Positions 8,042 to 16,706 are shown, counted from the first letter of the stretch. The stretch: 64,000 nt of DNA from Pedobacter ginsengisoli (GCF_030244015.1 NZ_JASSYX010000001.1:992001-1056000); one strand, 5' to 3'. Translations and numbers: made by a program. Notes: generated by a model not told the origin, from the sequence alone.

Positions 8042-10207
8042 ATGAAGATAACCCTGAAAGGTTTCGCAGAGAACCTGCTTTTTGCGGCTAATATTTTTAT
8101 TGTTTTTCTCCTGATCTTCGGCCATAAGATCAGTATCCCGCTTTGGCTGCAGCCGGTAGGCAGAATGCATCCCATGTTGCTCCATTTTCCGATTGTGATC
8201 CTGATGCTGGCTATGGTACTGGAGTTTTTCCGGTTTAAGACTGCTTATGCAAAGGAAAGCCTGTACCAGAATTTTACCTCGGGGTTGTTGTTACTCGGGG
8301 TTGTTTTTTCTGCCATTACCGTGATTATGGGATTGTTTCTTTCCAGGGAGCCTGCCTATGGGGGTGCACTCCTGGACTGGCACAAATGGACTGGAGTAAG
8401 CGTTGTTTTCGTGGGTTCGGCGATTTATTGGTGTAGAAATACAGCCTGGTACAAAGCTCCGGTTGCTAAAGTGGGGGCCGTAGTAGTTACGCTTGCACTG
8501 ATCATGACCGGACATTACGGAGCTACATTGACCCATGGAGAGAATTTTGTGCTGGAGCCGGTAACTCCCGCCAAACAAATTGCCAAAGTCCCGATTGACC
8601 AGGCAAGGGTATTTGAAGATGTCATCATGCCTATTTTTTCTCAGAAGTGTCTGAATTGTCACAACTTGGAGAAAGCAAAGGGCGGACTGATCCTGGCTGA
8701 TGCCAATTCAATGCTGAAAGGTGGAAAGAACGGACAGCTTTTTGTACCAGGTAAGCCGGAGATCAGTTTGCTGCTGCAACGCATCCATCTTCCTATGGAT
8801 GAGAAGAAACATATGCCGCCCAAAGACGAAACCCAGTTAACTGATGATGAAATGGCATTGCTAAGTCTGTGGGTAAAACAGAATGCGGAAATGAAAAAGA
8901 AGGTGTTGGACCTGGCTGAAAATGATTCCCTCAGGATACTGGCCGCTGTTTACCTGACTCCCCCGCAAACAGTTGAAGAAGAAGATTATAATTTCAGCGC
9001 TGCGGACGAGGATGACATAAATAAACTCAACAACAATTACAGGGTGATTTCGCCTCTGGCAAAGAATTCACCCGCGCTAGCCGTTGTTGTTTATGATAAA
9101 ACGAGTTTTAAACCGGACGTTTTAAAAGAACTGGAAGCCATTAAAAAACAAATTGTTTCCTTAAATCTAAGCGGAATGCCCGTTAAGGATGAGGATTTGA
9201 AGGTGATTGCTGAGTTTAAAAACCTGCGCAAGCTTATTCTTAATTTTACAGCAATAAAGGGGGACGGACTTAAATATTTAAAGGACTTGAAGCATTTACA
9301 TAGCCTATCGCTGTCAGGCACTGCCGTAAGCCATAAATTTGTTGATGTTTATGCAGATCAAAGCCAGATTAAGCAGCTGACCTTATGGGAAACAGGGCTC
9401 AGTGCAGCTCAGATTAAAGCGTTGCAAAAAAAGTACAGGGCGATCAGTGTGGTTGGCGGCTTTAATGGTACAGGCCAGCTTTCATCTAAGCTGAACCCGG
9501 CTAAACTAAATGTGGAGTCCAGGTTGTTTAAACAGCCTTTTAACCTGGAATTGAAGCATGCCATAAGAGGTGTACAGATCCGATATACACTGGATGGTTC
9601 TGAGCCAGATAGTATTAAAGCTCCACTTTATAAAGACCCGATTCCTATCAGCAAAAACACGGTACTCAAAACACGCAGCTATAAGAAGGGCTGGGTAAGC
9701 AGTGATCTGCTGGAGTTCCCCTTGTACAAAAGTACCTATAAACCTGATAGCATTAGCAATTTATTGCTGCCTGAAGAAAACCTCAACGGAGGCAGGGCGC
9801 CGGCATTGATCGATGGGCAGTTTGGTAGTATTGATATTTTCCAGGGCCGCTGGGCAGGTTATATTAAGAATGACTTCTCAACCCTGATGTTGTTCAGGCA
9901 ACCTGTGGTGGTGCAGTCGGTCGGATTAAATGCCATCAGACATCTACAGGCCAATTCATTGCTGCCGCAAGTGGTGGAAGTGTGGGGCGGTAAGGATTCC
10001 AGGAATCTGAAATTGCTGGGCAGCTACCGGCCTCCGGCAGCAAAACCTGGCGATATACCATTGATTGTAAACATGGAAGTACAATTTAAGCCGCAGTCGC
10101 TTTCCTGTATAAAACTAATTGCCAGGACCACTAAGAAGCTGCCTGCCTGGCATCCTTCGGGAGGAAAACCAGCCGTGATGTTTGTGGATGAGATCTTTGT
10201 CAATTAA
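8042..10207 (+). CDS. Membrane-anchored c-type cytochrome with DUF2231, LRR-like and discoidin-like parts
   Basis: This 721-residue protein is a mosaic. Residues about 8-165 form four or five membrane segments of the DUF2231 type (GRMHPMLLHFPIVIL). A PSD1-type heme domain follows with CLNCH near residue 202 and MPPKDE near 260. Residues about 360-470 read as leucine-rich or F-box-like repeats. Residues about 485-560 contain IRYTLDGSEPD, typical of the Fn3-associated/chitobiase C-terminal repeat, and the last 130 or so residues resemble a discoidin-type binding module. It probably anchors the operon's electron transfer in the cytoplasmic membrane with its binding modules in the periplasm. It starts seven bases after the NHL gene. 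Confidence 0.85.
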   Translation: MKITLKGFAENLLFAANIFIVFLLIFGHKISIPLWLQPVGRMHPMLLHFPIVILMLAMVLEFFRFKTAYAKESLYQNFTSGLLLLGVVFSAITVIMGLFLSREPAYGGALLDWHKWTGVSVVFVGSAIYWCRNTAWYKAPVAKVGAVVVTLALIMTGHYGATLTHGENFVLEPVTPAKQIAKVPIDQARVFEDVIMPIFSQKCLNCHNLEKAKGGLILADANSMLKGGKNGQLFVPGKPEISLLLQRIHLPMDEKKHMPPKDETQLTDDEMALLSLWVKQNAEMKKKVLDLAENDSLRILAAVYLTPPQTVEEEDYNFSAADEDDINKLNNNYRVISPLAKNSPALAVVVYDKTSFKPDVLKELEAIKKQIVSLNLSGMPVKDEDLKVIAEFKNLRKLILNFTAIKGDGLKYLKDLKHLHSLSLSGTAVSHKFVDVYADQSQIKQLTLWETGLSAAQIKALQKKYRAISVVGGFNGTGQLSSKLNPAKLNVESRLFKQPFNLELKHAIRGVQIRYTLDGSEPDSIKAPLYKDPIPISKNTVLKTRSYKKGWVSSDLLEFPLYKSTYKPDSISNLLLPEENLNGGRAPALIDGQFGSIDIFQGRWAGYIKNDFSTLMLFRQPVVVQSVGLNAIRHLQANSLLPQVVEVWGGKDSRNLKLLGSYRPPAAKPGDIPLIVNMEVQFKPQSLSCIKLIARTTKKLPAWHPSGGKPAVMFVDEIFVN

Positions 10208-10210
10208 GTA

Positions 10211-10253
10211 GGGAAGAGAGGCTGGTTAAATCTTGGCTGCAGCCTCTTTTCCC
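10211..10253. terminator. Inverted repeat between convergent genes, probable bidirectional terminator
   Basis: GGGAAGAGAGGCTG (10211-10224) pairs with CAGCCTCTTTTCCC (10240-10253) with a single mismatch. The right arm lies inside the last codons of the amine oxidase gene. Neither side has a strong T-run, so termination efficiency is uncertain. Confidence 0.5.
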
Positions 10254-11599
10254 GTTTCAAGTGCGCCTTCCATAAAACCCTGCCAATATTCAGACAGGTG
10301 CTCCCCGGCAAAATGGGTGTGGATGTGGCTTGCGTTTAATTTGGGAAAAAGATCAAACCATTCTCCTTTGCCGTACATGGCATAGGCGCCCATGGAATAA
10401 TCGTTATTGCCCCAATAGTAATTGGTCTGGTTTTCCAGCATTTCTTTAATGTCTGGAAATGCCGGCTGTAAAGATGCCTGTATCATCTGTGCACGCCACT
10501 GATCGGTTTGATTGGCCACTACAGCAGCTTTATCACCTATAGTATAAGAGATCAAAGCGCCTTTGACGGATTGCTGATTCTTCGTGGCATGATAGAAATA
10601 GTGACCAGGCATATCTGTGATCATGTCGAAACTTTCATCCTTCCAAAAACGTTTGTTGAATAACAATGCGTTTTTGTTGATTCTTGCGTACTGGAGGGCG
10701 TCGAGTGCATAGCTCATGGTTTCAGGCAGTTCCGGCTGCCATGTGATCTTTTTTACGGCAAATGTAGGGGCAGTGCAAATGAGTTGATCACCTTCGGCAA
10801 TATAGCCGTTATCACAATGTACTTTTACCCCGTTGGTCTGTACTACTTTTTGCACACGGTGCGCAAATTTGATTTTAGCCGCAAACAATGACTTGAGTTT
10901 AAGGGCCAGTTGCTGGTTGCCGCCCCTGATCTTGTAATCCATTTCATTACGGGATTTTTTACTGCTCCGGGCGTATTCATCTAAAGCTGCGTATGCAGAT
11001 ACGTGTCTGATGCTTTCTCCGAAATCAGTGCTGTCTGCCAGTTCTCTTATGTCCAGATCCCGGCCACTACAGCCATTGTTTACCAGGTAGCGCCACCAGT
11101 CGATCTTATCCAGCTTTCTGCCCAGGACTTCTTTCTGGGTTTCGGTTAATTTTTGATAGTTCAGCAGGAGCTGCTGATATTTTAAATCCCATTCTTTAGA
11201 GGTGACCTCTTCAAGAGTCGTGTAATGTTTGTTTTTATAAATTACCTGGGTGTCAAACTGGTTGTTGTCTAAAGGAAGTTTAAACTGGTCACACAATCCG
11301 CGTAGAAAATGATGGTCTTCTCCGATCCATTCTGCGCCCAGTTCTACAATGAGTTTTTCTTTTTTATCTATGGTATGTGAAAATACCCTGCCCCCGGCGT
11401 CATTTCCAGATTCAATGATCTCAAAATCTATGTTCCGCTGATAAAGAGAATAGGCAGCTGACAGGCCAGCAAAACCGGCACCGATGATAATGATCTTTTT
11501 CTTTTTAGGAATCGAAAAGGAACCTAGGGAAGTCCCGGAGATCAATGTTCCTGCAGTCAGTAAGGCGGCCTCTTTGATAAAATCCCTGCGAGAGCTCAT
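10226..11599 (-). CDS. Flavin-containing amine oxidoreductase, exported
   Basis: This 457-residue protein starts with a Tat-like leader (MSSRRDFIKEAALLTAGTLI) and then has the dinucleotide-binding Rossmann motif IIIIGAGFAGLSAAYSL at about residues 35-51, with the ribose-binding acidic residue in FEIIES. The C-terminal part (GAYAMYGKGEW...HFAGEHLSEYWQGFMEGALETG) is the conserved FAD-binding end of the monoamine oxidase/polyamine oxidase family. It probably oxidises an amine or a related substrate in the periplasm, using FAD. The substrate cannot be read from the sequence. The gene stands alone and is convergent with the cytochrome operon. Confidence 0.88.
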   Translation of the reverse strand: MSSRRDFIKEAALLTAGTLISGTSLGSFSIPKKKKIIIIGAGFAGLSAAYSLYQRNIDFEIIESGNDAGGRVFSHTIDKKEKLIVELGAEWIGEDHHFLRGLCDQFKLPLDNNQFDTQVIYKNKHYTTLEEVTSKEWDLKYQQLLLNYQKLTETQKEVLGRKLDKIDWWRYLVNNGCSGRDLDIRELADSTDFGESIRHVSAYAALDEYARSSKKSRNEMDYKIRGGNQQLALKLKSLFAAKIKFAHRVQKVVQTNGVKVHCDNGYIAEGDQLICTAPTFAVKKITWQPELPETMSYALDALQYARINKNALLFNKRFWKDESFDMITDMPGHYFYHATKNQQSVKGALISYTIGDKAAVVANQTDQWRAQMIQASLQPAFPDIKEMLENQTNYYWGNNDYSMGAYAMYGKGEWFDLFPKLNASHIHTHFAGEHLSEYWQGFMEGALETGKEAAAKI

Positions 11600-11739
11600 A
11601 GGTATGTTTTTGTTAATCGGGAATTAAGTTAGATAAATGTGGTGTATAAACAAAATCCTTGAGCGCGGGCAAAATAAAAATGTTTTAAACATTCTAAAAA
11701 AGCGCTTGTTAAGGGAATTGAACATAAATTCTAAAGGAA

Positions 11740-11916
11740 ATGGCAAAGTATTCTAAAAAAGCATCTGAAAAGGTAGAAGATGTCATGCATGAAATGAAGG
11801 AAGGAAAACTGAAATCGGGAAGCGGCAAGAAAGTAACTTCCAAAAAACAAGCAGTAGCTATAGGGCTGTCAGAAGCGAGAAAAGAAGGCGCCAGGGTTCC
11901 GAAAAAGAAATCCTAG
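11740..11916 (+). CDS. Small basic DUF6496 protein
   Basis: A 58-residue lysine-rich reading frame (MAKYSKKASEKVEDVMHEMK..., ending RVPKKKS) matches my recollection of the DUF6496 family of Bacteroidota: a helical N-terminus, then KSGSGKKVTSKKQAVAIGLSEAR. The sequence TAAAGGAAATGG gives a plausible ribosome site. The KxAxAIGLSEA motif also occurs in small proteins tied to stress or nucleoid functions, but no function is proved. The two flanking gaps are under 200 bases. Confidence 0.8.
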   Translation: MAKYSKKASEKVEDVMHEMKEGKLKSGSGKKVTSKKQAVAIGLSEARKEGARVPKKKS

Positions 11917-12048
11917 TTTCTTCTCTGCTTTATTGTTTGTCAATTGTTTTACGTTCATATCTTATGTGCGCCCCACTCAAGGGGTTCCATATCGTCTGAA
12001 AGAATTAGGGGGTCATGCAAGGGTTATGTAATGCCATAGAAAGAGCCA

Positions 12049-12174
12049 TTATTTCTTTTTACTCGTACTTACTTTTTTAGCGTCTTTTGCTGATGTTGCG
12101 TTTTCGGGTTCAGCCCCTTTAGATTTTTTTTGATCTTTTATTTCAGCCTTTGTAGTTTTCTTAGGAGTTTTCAT
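12049..12174 (-). CDS. Very small lysine-rich hypothetical protein
   Basis: On the minus strand, ATG at 12174 opens a 41-residue frame (MKTPKKTTKAEIKDQKKSKG..., ending TSKKK) with about one third lysine and no hydrophobic core. It faces the DUF6496 gene and lies behind the divergent TetR promoter. Such low-complexity basic peptides are common next to DUF6496-like genes in this group, which is why I keep it, but there is no homology evidence. It might bind nucleic acid or be spurious. Confidence 0.45.
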   Translation of the reverse strand: MKTPKKTTKAEIKDQKKSKGAEPENATSAKDAKKVSTSKKK

Positions 12175-12281
12175 AGATGTTTTTTTTAGTAATGCGGCCA
12201 ACTTTATTCATGTCATCAGATAACAACTAAAGTAAGATAAAGTTCGCAGTTGGCCCCGAAAAATATAGTGTACATAATATT

Positions 12282-12310
12282 ATAAATGAATAAATATTCA
12301 TTTATATTTG
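12282..12310 (+). promoter_or_regulatory. Palindromic TetR operator overlapping a -7 box
   Basis: ATAAATGAATA and TATTCATTTAT form an 11-bp perfect inverted repeat around a 2-bp centre (12282-12305). Its right end overlaps TATATTTG (12303-12310), a perfect TAnnTTTG -7 box. The ATG of the TetR gene lies about a dozen bases after the expected transcription start. The layout implies self-repression of the TetR-MFS operon. Confidence 0.75.
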
Positions 12311-12328
12311 CTGTTGAAATTTACTGAT

Positions 12329-12919
12329 ATGCGCGGCAGAGATTTAAATAAGGTAGACCTGGTCAAACTGAATGCAATGGAGTTACTCGTGCGCACTGGT
12401 TTTGAGGGGTTTACGATGAATAAGCTAGCCAAAGAATGTAAGATCTCTGTTGCCACGCTTTACATCTACTATAAAGATAAAGATGACCTGATCCTGCAGA
12501 TCGGGATGGAAGAGGGGAAGCGGATGAGTGACATTATGCTGGAAAATTTCGATCCTGAAGTGTCTTTTGAAGAAGGATTGAGGCAGCAGTGGAAGAACAG
12601 GGCAAAATGCATGCTTGAAAATCCAGTATCTGCCCGTTTTCTGGAACTGCTGAGGTCCTCAAGCTACCAGGAGCAGATCTTCAACTGCATTGCCGGTAAT
12701 TTCAAACCGACACTTGGTAAATTCATGCACAATGCAATAAACCGCGGTGAAATAAACCCAATGTCCCTTGATGTTTACTGGTCGGTAGCATTTGCACCTT
12801 TATACAACCTGATCCGTTTTCACAATGAAAAAAGAAGTATAGCGGGCCAGGCCTTTGTACTGACGGATAAAGTACTATGGGAGACTTTTGGACTGGTGCT
12901 CAAAGCTTTAAGAAAATAA
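12329..12919 (+). CDS. TetR/AcrR family transcriptional repressor
   Basis: Start ATG at 12329 gives 196 residues; the upstream in-frame TTG at 12308 falls inside the -7 box and is rejected. The N-terminal helix-turn-helix is clear (GFEGFTMNKLAKECKISVATLYIYYKDKDDL, residues about 25-55), with the YxYYKDKDDL ending typical of TetR regulators. The C-terminal ligand domain is divergent, as usual. It sits 13 bases before an MFS transporter gene, and a palindrome overlaps its own promoter, so it most likely represses this operon until a transported compound binds it. The inducer is unknown. Confidence 0.9.
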   Translation: MRGRDLNKVDLVKLNAMELLVRTGFEGFTMNKLAKECKISVATLYIYYKDKDDLILQIGMEEGKRMSDIMLENFDPEVSFEEGLRQQWKNRAKCMLENPVSARFLELLRSSSYQEQIFNCIAGNFKPTLGKFMHNAINRGEINPMSLDVYWSVAFAPLYNLIRFHNEKRSIAGQAFVLTDKVLWETFGLVLKALRK

Positions 12920-12932
12920 CAAAACATATAAA

Positions 12933-14225
12933 ATGGAACAAACTCAGACAAATATAGCCCAACCTTTCACAACCTATCAGAAACTGGTCATTGCGATCCT
13001 TGCTTTGCTGCAGTTTACAATAGTGCTCGATTTTATGATCCTCGCTCCGCTTGGCGATTTTTTGATGAAATCCCTGGAGATCAGTCCCAAAGGATTTGGG
13101 TTGGTTGTCTCTTCTTATGCTTTCAGCGCAGGTGCCTCAGGTATTCTCGCAGCAGGATTTGCTGATAAATTTGACCGCAAAAAATTGCTGCTTTTCTTTT
13201 ATTTTGGATTTATTGTGGGTACGCTGTGCTGCGCACTGGCCACGAGCTTCTGGATGCTGCTTGGTGCCAGGATCGTTACCGGTTTGTTTGGAGGTGTCAT
13301 CGGTGCCATCACGCTTACCATTATGACTGATCTCTTTGCTGTCAACCAGCGCGGAAGGGTAATGGGTTTTGTGCAAATGGCCTTTTCCGGAAGCCAGATT
13401 TTGGGTATCCCAATTGGTTTGTACCTTGCCAATGCCTGGGGCTGGCATTCGACTTTTTTGATGATCGTGGTTCTGGCTTCGTGCATAACAGTTGTCATCA
13501 TATTGAAAATAAGGCCGATTGATAAACATCTTGATTTACAGTCAGATAAAAACGCTTTTCTGCACCTGTGGCATGCCGTTTCTAACCCATCGTATCAAAC
13601 AGGTTTTATTGCGACCGCTTTTTTGAGCGTAGGTGGTTTTATGCTGATGCCATTCAGTAGTTCCTACCTCATTAACAACATCAGGATCACTGCGGAGCAA
13701 TTGCCGCTGATTTTTATGTTTACTGGTTTTTCCTCTATTATAGTAATGCCATTAATCGGAAAGCTAAGTGATAAGGTTGATAAGTTCATAATCTTTAGTG
13801 CAGGATGTATCATCGCCATCATTATGATCCTGATCTATACCAACCTGGTTCCGGTTCCGATGTGGCAGGTAGTTGTGATCAACATGATCATGTTTATGGG
13901 GATTATGAGCAGGATCATCCCCGCAACAGCACTGACCATGAGTATTCCGGATATGAAAGACCGTGGTGCTTTTATGAGTGTCAACTCCTCACTGCAGCAA
14001 ATGGCCGGTGGTATTGCTGCGCTTTTTGCTGGTGTGATTGTGACGCAAAAAGATAAGACCAGTCCGCTGGAACATTACGGTATACTGGGAATCGTAGTCT
14101 CGGTGGTGATTGTGATCAGTATTTTTTTGATTTACAGAGTTAGTATAATGGTAAAGAAAAAACAAACTATATTTGCTGCCACTGCAAAGACTGAGCAAGA
14201 CAGCCCGGCTACAGTAACTCACTAA
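12933..14225 (+). CDS. MFS transporter, DHA1/AraJ-like
   Basis: This 430-residue protein has about 12 membrane segments. MFS landmarks are ADKFDRKKLL (residues about 73-82, the loop 2-3 signature), a central loop near residue 195-215, and a second GKLSDKVDKF loop near 270. The fold resembles AraJ/DHA1 exporters, which move sugars, arabinose-like compounds or drugs outward by proton antiport. It is cotranscribed with the TetR gene upstream, a typical repressor-efflux pair. An outer-membrane protein gene follows 18 bases downstream, which may supply the exit pore or be unrelated. Confidence 0.88.
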   Translation: MEQTQTNIAQPFTTYQKLVIAILALLQFTIVLDFMILAPLGDFLMKSLEISPKGFGLVVSSYAFSAGASGILAAGFADKFDRKKLLLFFYFGFIVGTLCCALATSFWMLLGARIVTGLFGGVIGAITLTIMTDLFAVNQRGRVMGFVQMAFSGSQILGIPIGLYLANAWGWHSTFLMIVVLASCITVVIILKIRPIDKHLDLQSDKNAFLHLWHAVSNPSYQTGFIATAFLSVGGFMLMPFSSSYLINNIRITAEQLPLIFMFTGFSSIIVMPLIGKLSDKVDKFIIFSAGCIIAIIMILIYTNLVPVPMWQVVVINMIMFMGIMSRIIPATALTMSIPDMKDRGAFMSVNSSLQQMAGGIAALFAGVIVTQKDKTSPLEHYGILGIVVSVVIVISIFLIYRVSIMVKKKQTIFAATAKTEQDSPATVTH

Positions 14226-14243
14226 CCTCAATTAGCTTTGCCA

Positions 14244-15257
14244 ATGCGTTTTAAATTTCTGTTCAGTATCGTTCTGCTTTACTCCATTGCCAGTAGTGTT
14301 CAGGCACAAGAACTGGAAGGTAACCTGAACCTCCATACTTTTGCCGACAACAGGGAATATGCCAATTCCAGCCGTTTTTCCCAAACTATTTTTGGCTTGC
14401 GCTTCTCCCCGGAAATCGGATTGTTGCTGGACAGTACACACCGGCTTAGAATAGGTTTAAACGCATTGCATGAATTTGGATCGCCCAAATTTACCAACAA
14501 GATTGATCCGGTAGCTTATTACGAATTTAAAAAGCAGGATTGGAATTTTTTTATGGGGATGTTTCCTAGGCGGACATTGGTTGATGATTATCCAAGGGCT
14601 TTGCTTAAAGATACTTTTAATTATTACCGGCCAAATGTAGAGGGAATGCTGCTCAAATACCAGAATGAAAACTGGAAGCAGATCCTTTGGATAGACTGGA
14701 CAAGCAGACAGACTGCTACGGAGCGGGAAAACTTTATTTTCGGACTGTCAGGCAGCTATAAAAAAGGGATATTTTTTGTTTCTCATTATGCCATGATGCT
14801 TCACAATGCCGGCCCGGCTGTTCCAATACCTAATGACCATGTTGAAGACAATGGTGCAGCTATTGTAAAAGCCGGTGTTGATTTATCGCACAGAACTTTT
14901 TTGGATTCCCTGACGATTAACGCAGGTGGGATGATGTCCTTTGAACGGGTTCGCAGTGTCGGGGGCTGGAAAACTCCTAAGGGCGCATTGCTGGAACTGC
15001 TGATGGAATACCGTCGTTTTGGTGTGATCAATTCTTTTTACAAAGGACAGGGTCACAGGTTATTGTATGGAGACCAGTTTTATTCTGCTAAAACTTATAA
15101 CAGGACTGATCTGACCTGGAGACCACATATTTATAAAGGGATAGAAGGCCAGTTTACCTTGTCCTTTCATTTCCTGGAAGGGGTCGTGGACAACCAGCAG
15201 GCTTTTGGTATAAGGTATAATATTGGCGGAAGCAAGAGCCTGAAACGGGTCGAATAA
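14244..15257 (+). CDS. Outer-membrane beta-barrel protein of unknown family
   Basis: ATG at 14244 gives a 337-residue protein with a clean signal peptide (FLFSIVLLYSIASSVQAQ, cleavage after about residue 20). The mature part shows alternating aromatic strands with tight turns and ends IRYNIGGSKSLKRVE. I do not recognise the family; it resembles porin-like proteins of Bacteroidota without a plug. The gene lies 18 bases after the MFS gene and is probably the third gene of the TetR operon. Confidence 0.7.
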   Translation: MRFKFLFSIVLLYSIASSVQAQELEGNLNLHTFADNREYANSSRFSQTIFGLRFSPEIGLLLDSTHRLRIGLNALHEFGSPKFTNKIDPVAYYEFKKQDWNFFMGMFPRRTLVDDYPRALLKDTFNYYRPNVEGMLLKYQNENWKQILWIDWTSRQTATERENFIFGLSGSYKKGIFFVSHYAMMLHNAGPAVPIPNDHVEDNGAAIVKAGVDLSHRTFLDSLTINAGGMMSFERVRSVGGWKTPKGALLELLMEYRRFGVINSFYKGQGHRLLYGDQFYSAKTYNRTDLTWRPHIYKGIEGQFTLSFHFLEGVVDNQQAFGIRYNIGGSKSLKRVE

Positions 15258-15306
15258 TATCTCTGATATTTCCTGAAATTGTTACACATGCTTATTGACG
15301 GTAGCT

Positions 15307-15405
15307 ATTGCCAATAATAATAAAAGCTGTATCTTTTGCTTTTGAAATATTATGTATATTCAAATGATAAAACGATTCAGCATTGCTGTGATGATGAATC
15401 GTTTT
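15307..15405 (+). promoter_or_regulatory. Candidate promoter and terminator-like leader hairpin before the FucP-type gene
   Basis: TTG (15308-15310) is followed 19 bases later by TATCTTTTG (15330-15338), close to the Bacteroidota promoter. Downstream, AAAACGATTCA (15369-15379) and TGAATCGTTTT (15395-15405) form a perfect 11-bp stem with a 15-base loop and then a T-rich run. The hairpin ends 33 bases before the ATG. It may end the upstream operon, act as an attenuator, or both. Confidence 0.5.
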
Positions 15406-15438
15406 TATTATTATTGAGCCAACAAACAAACCAAATAT

Positions 15439-16683
15439 ATGGACCAAAAACCACTATTTACCGACAAAAAATTTGTCATGACATTAGTTTTCGTCACTTC
15501 ACTTTTTATGTTCTGGGGCATAGCCATCTCTATGGCCGATGCGCTAAACAAGCACTTTCAATCCGTACTCCATCTATCCAAGCTGCAATCCGGATTTGTA
15601 CAGTTTGCGATATTTGGAGCATATGGAACGATGGGGATTCCTGCGGGATTATTCATGAAACGCTTCGGATATAAAAACGGGGTATTGCTGGGACTTACGC
15701 TTTTTGCTCTCGGTGCATTTCTTTTTGTGCCAGCCGCTTATCTGGGTACTTTTACTTTATTTATTATTGCACTTTTTATACTGGGTTGCGGATTGTCCAC
15801 ATTGGAAACAGTTGCCCATCCATTTGTCGCTTCGCTGGGTGATCAGCGTACGAGCGATCAACGGGTCAATTTTGCGCAGACTTTTAATGCGGTAGGCACA
15901 ATGATCGGACCTGCGCTGGGCGGATATTTTCTATTTGCCAATCATGTTGAAGGAAGCACAGATCTCACTTCTGTTAAAATGCTGTATTTGGCTATTGGTA
16001 TTGTGATTGCTTTAGTAGCCATTTCCTTCTCTTTCGTGAAAGTACCTCCAATAATTGACCCGCATTCAGCTCCTGCCGGAAATGAAGATGCGATAAATGT
16101 TGATACCGCACCGGATAAACCGCTTTTTAGTCACAGACATTATAAATGGGCTGTAATCGCTCAGTTTTTTAATGTAGCGGCGCAGTCAGGTACATGGGCG
16201 TTTTTCATTAACTACAGCCACGAGGCTATATCTCTAAGCAGTGAACAAGCCTCTTATCTAATGGGTGGGTTATTTATGGGAATGATGCTTTTGGGACGTA
16301 TCATAGGAACTTTTCTGATGCGTTTTATTGCGCCTAATAAATTATTGGCGGCTTTTGCTATAGGGAATGTGCTGATGTGTATTATCGTTGCCCAGGATTT
16401 CGGTATGGTGTCTTTCGTGGCGCTGCTCTTAATTAACTTCTTTTTCAGCATCATGTTTCCAACAATATTCAGTCTTGGTTTGAAAAATCTAGGAGCACGT
16501 ACTAAACAAGGAGCATCTTTCATTTCTATGGGAGTTGTCGGCGGTGCATTTTTCCCTTTTTTAATGGGATTTATTGCTGACCATCATGGAGTTGCAACTG
16601 CATATTACGCACCAATCATTTGTTATGTCATTATTTTCATTTTTGGTGCAAAAATGTACAAAACCGGAGTTGGAAAGCATTAA
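15439..16683 (+). CDS. FucP-type sugar:proton symporter (MFS)
   Basis: This 414-residue, 12-segment protein fits the fucose/glucose/galactose permease branch of MFS. Markers are FMFWGIAISMADALNKHFQ near the N-terminus, GAYGTMGIPAGLFMKRFGYK, and the conserved TLETVAHPFVASLGD in segment 4-5 followed by RVNFAQTFNAVGTMIGPALGG. The family imports fucose, glucose, galactose or N-acetylglucosamine with protons across the inner membrane. No sugar-specific catabolic gene is adjacent, so the substrate is open. A strong terminator follows, so the gene is transcribed alone. Confidence 0.9.
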   Translation: MDQKPLFTDKKFVMTLVFVTSLFMFWGIAISMADALNKHFQSVLHLSKLQSGFVQFAIFGAYGTMGIPAGLFMKRFGYKNGVLLGLTLFALGAFLFVPAAYLGTFTLFIIALFILGCGLSTLETVAHPFVASLGDQRTSDQRVNFAQTFNAVGTMIGPALGGYFLFANHVEGSTDLTSVKMLYLAIGIVIALVAISFSFVKVPPIIDPHSAPAGNEDAINVDTAPDKPLFSHRHYKWAVIAQFFNVAAQSGTWAFFINYSHEAISLSSEQASYLMGGLFMGMMLLGRIIGTFLMRFIAPNKLLAAFAIGNVLMCIIVAQDFGMVSFVALLLINFFFSIMFPTIFSLGLKNLGARTKQGASFISMGVVGGAFFPFLMGFIADHHGVATAYYAPIICYVIIFIFGAKMYKTGVGKH

Positions 16684-16706
16684 TACGAAGTCATAAAAAA
16701 TTAAAG

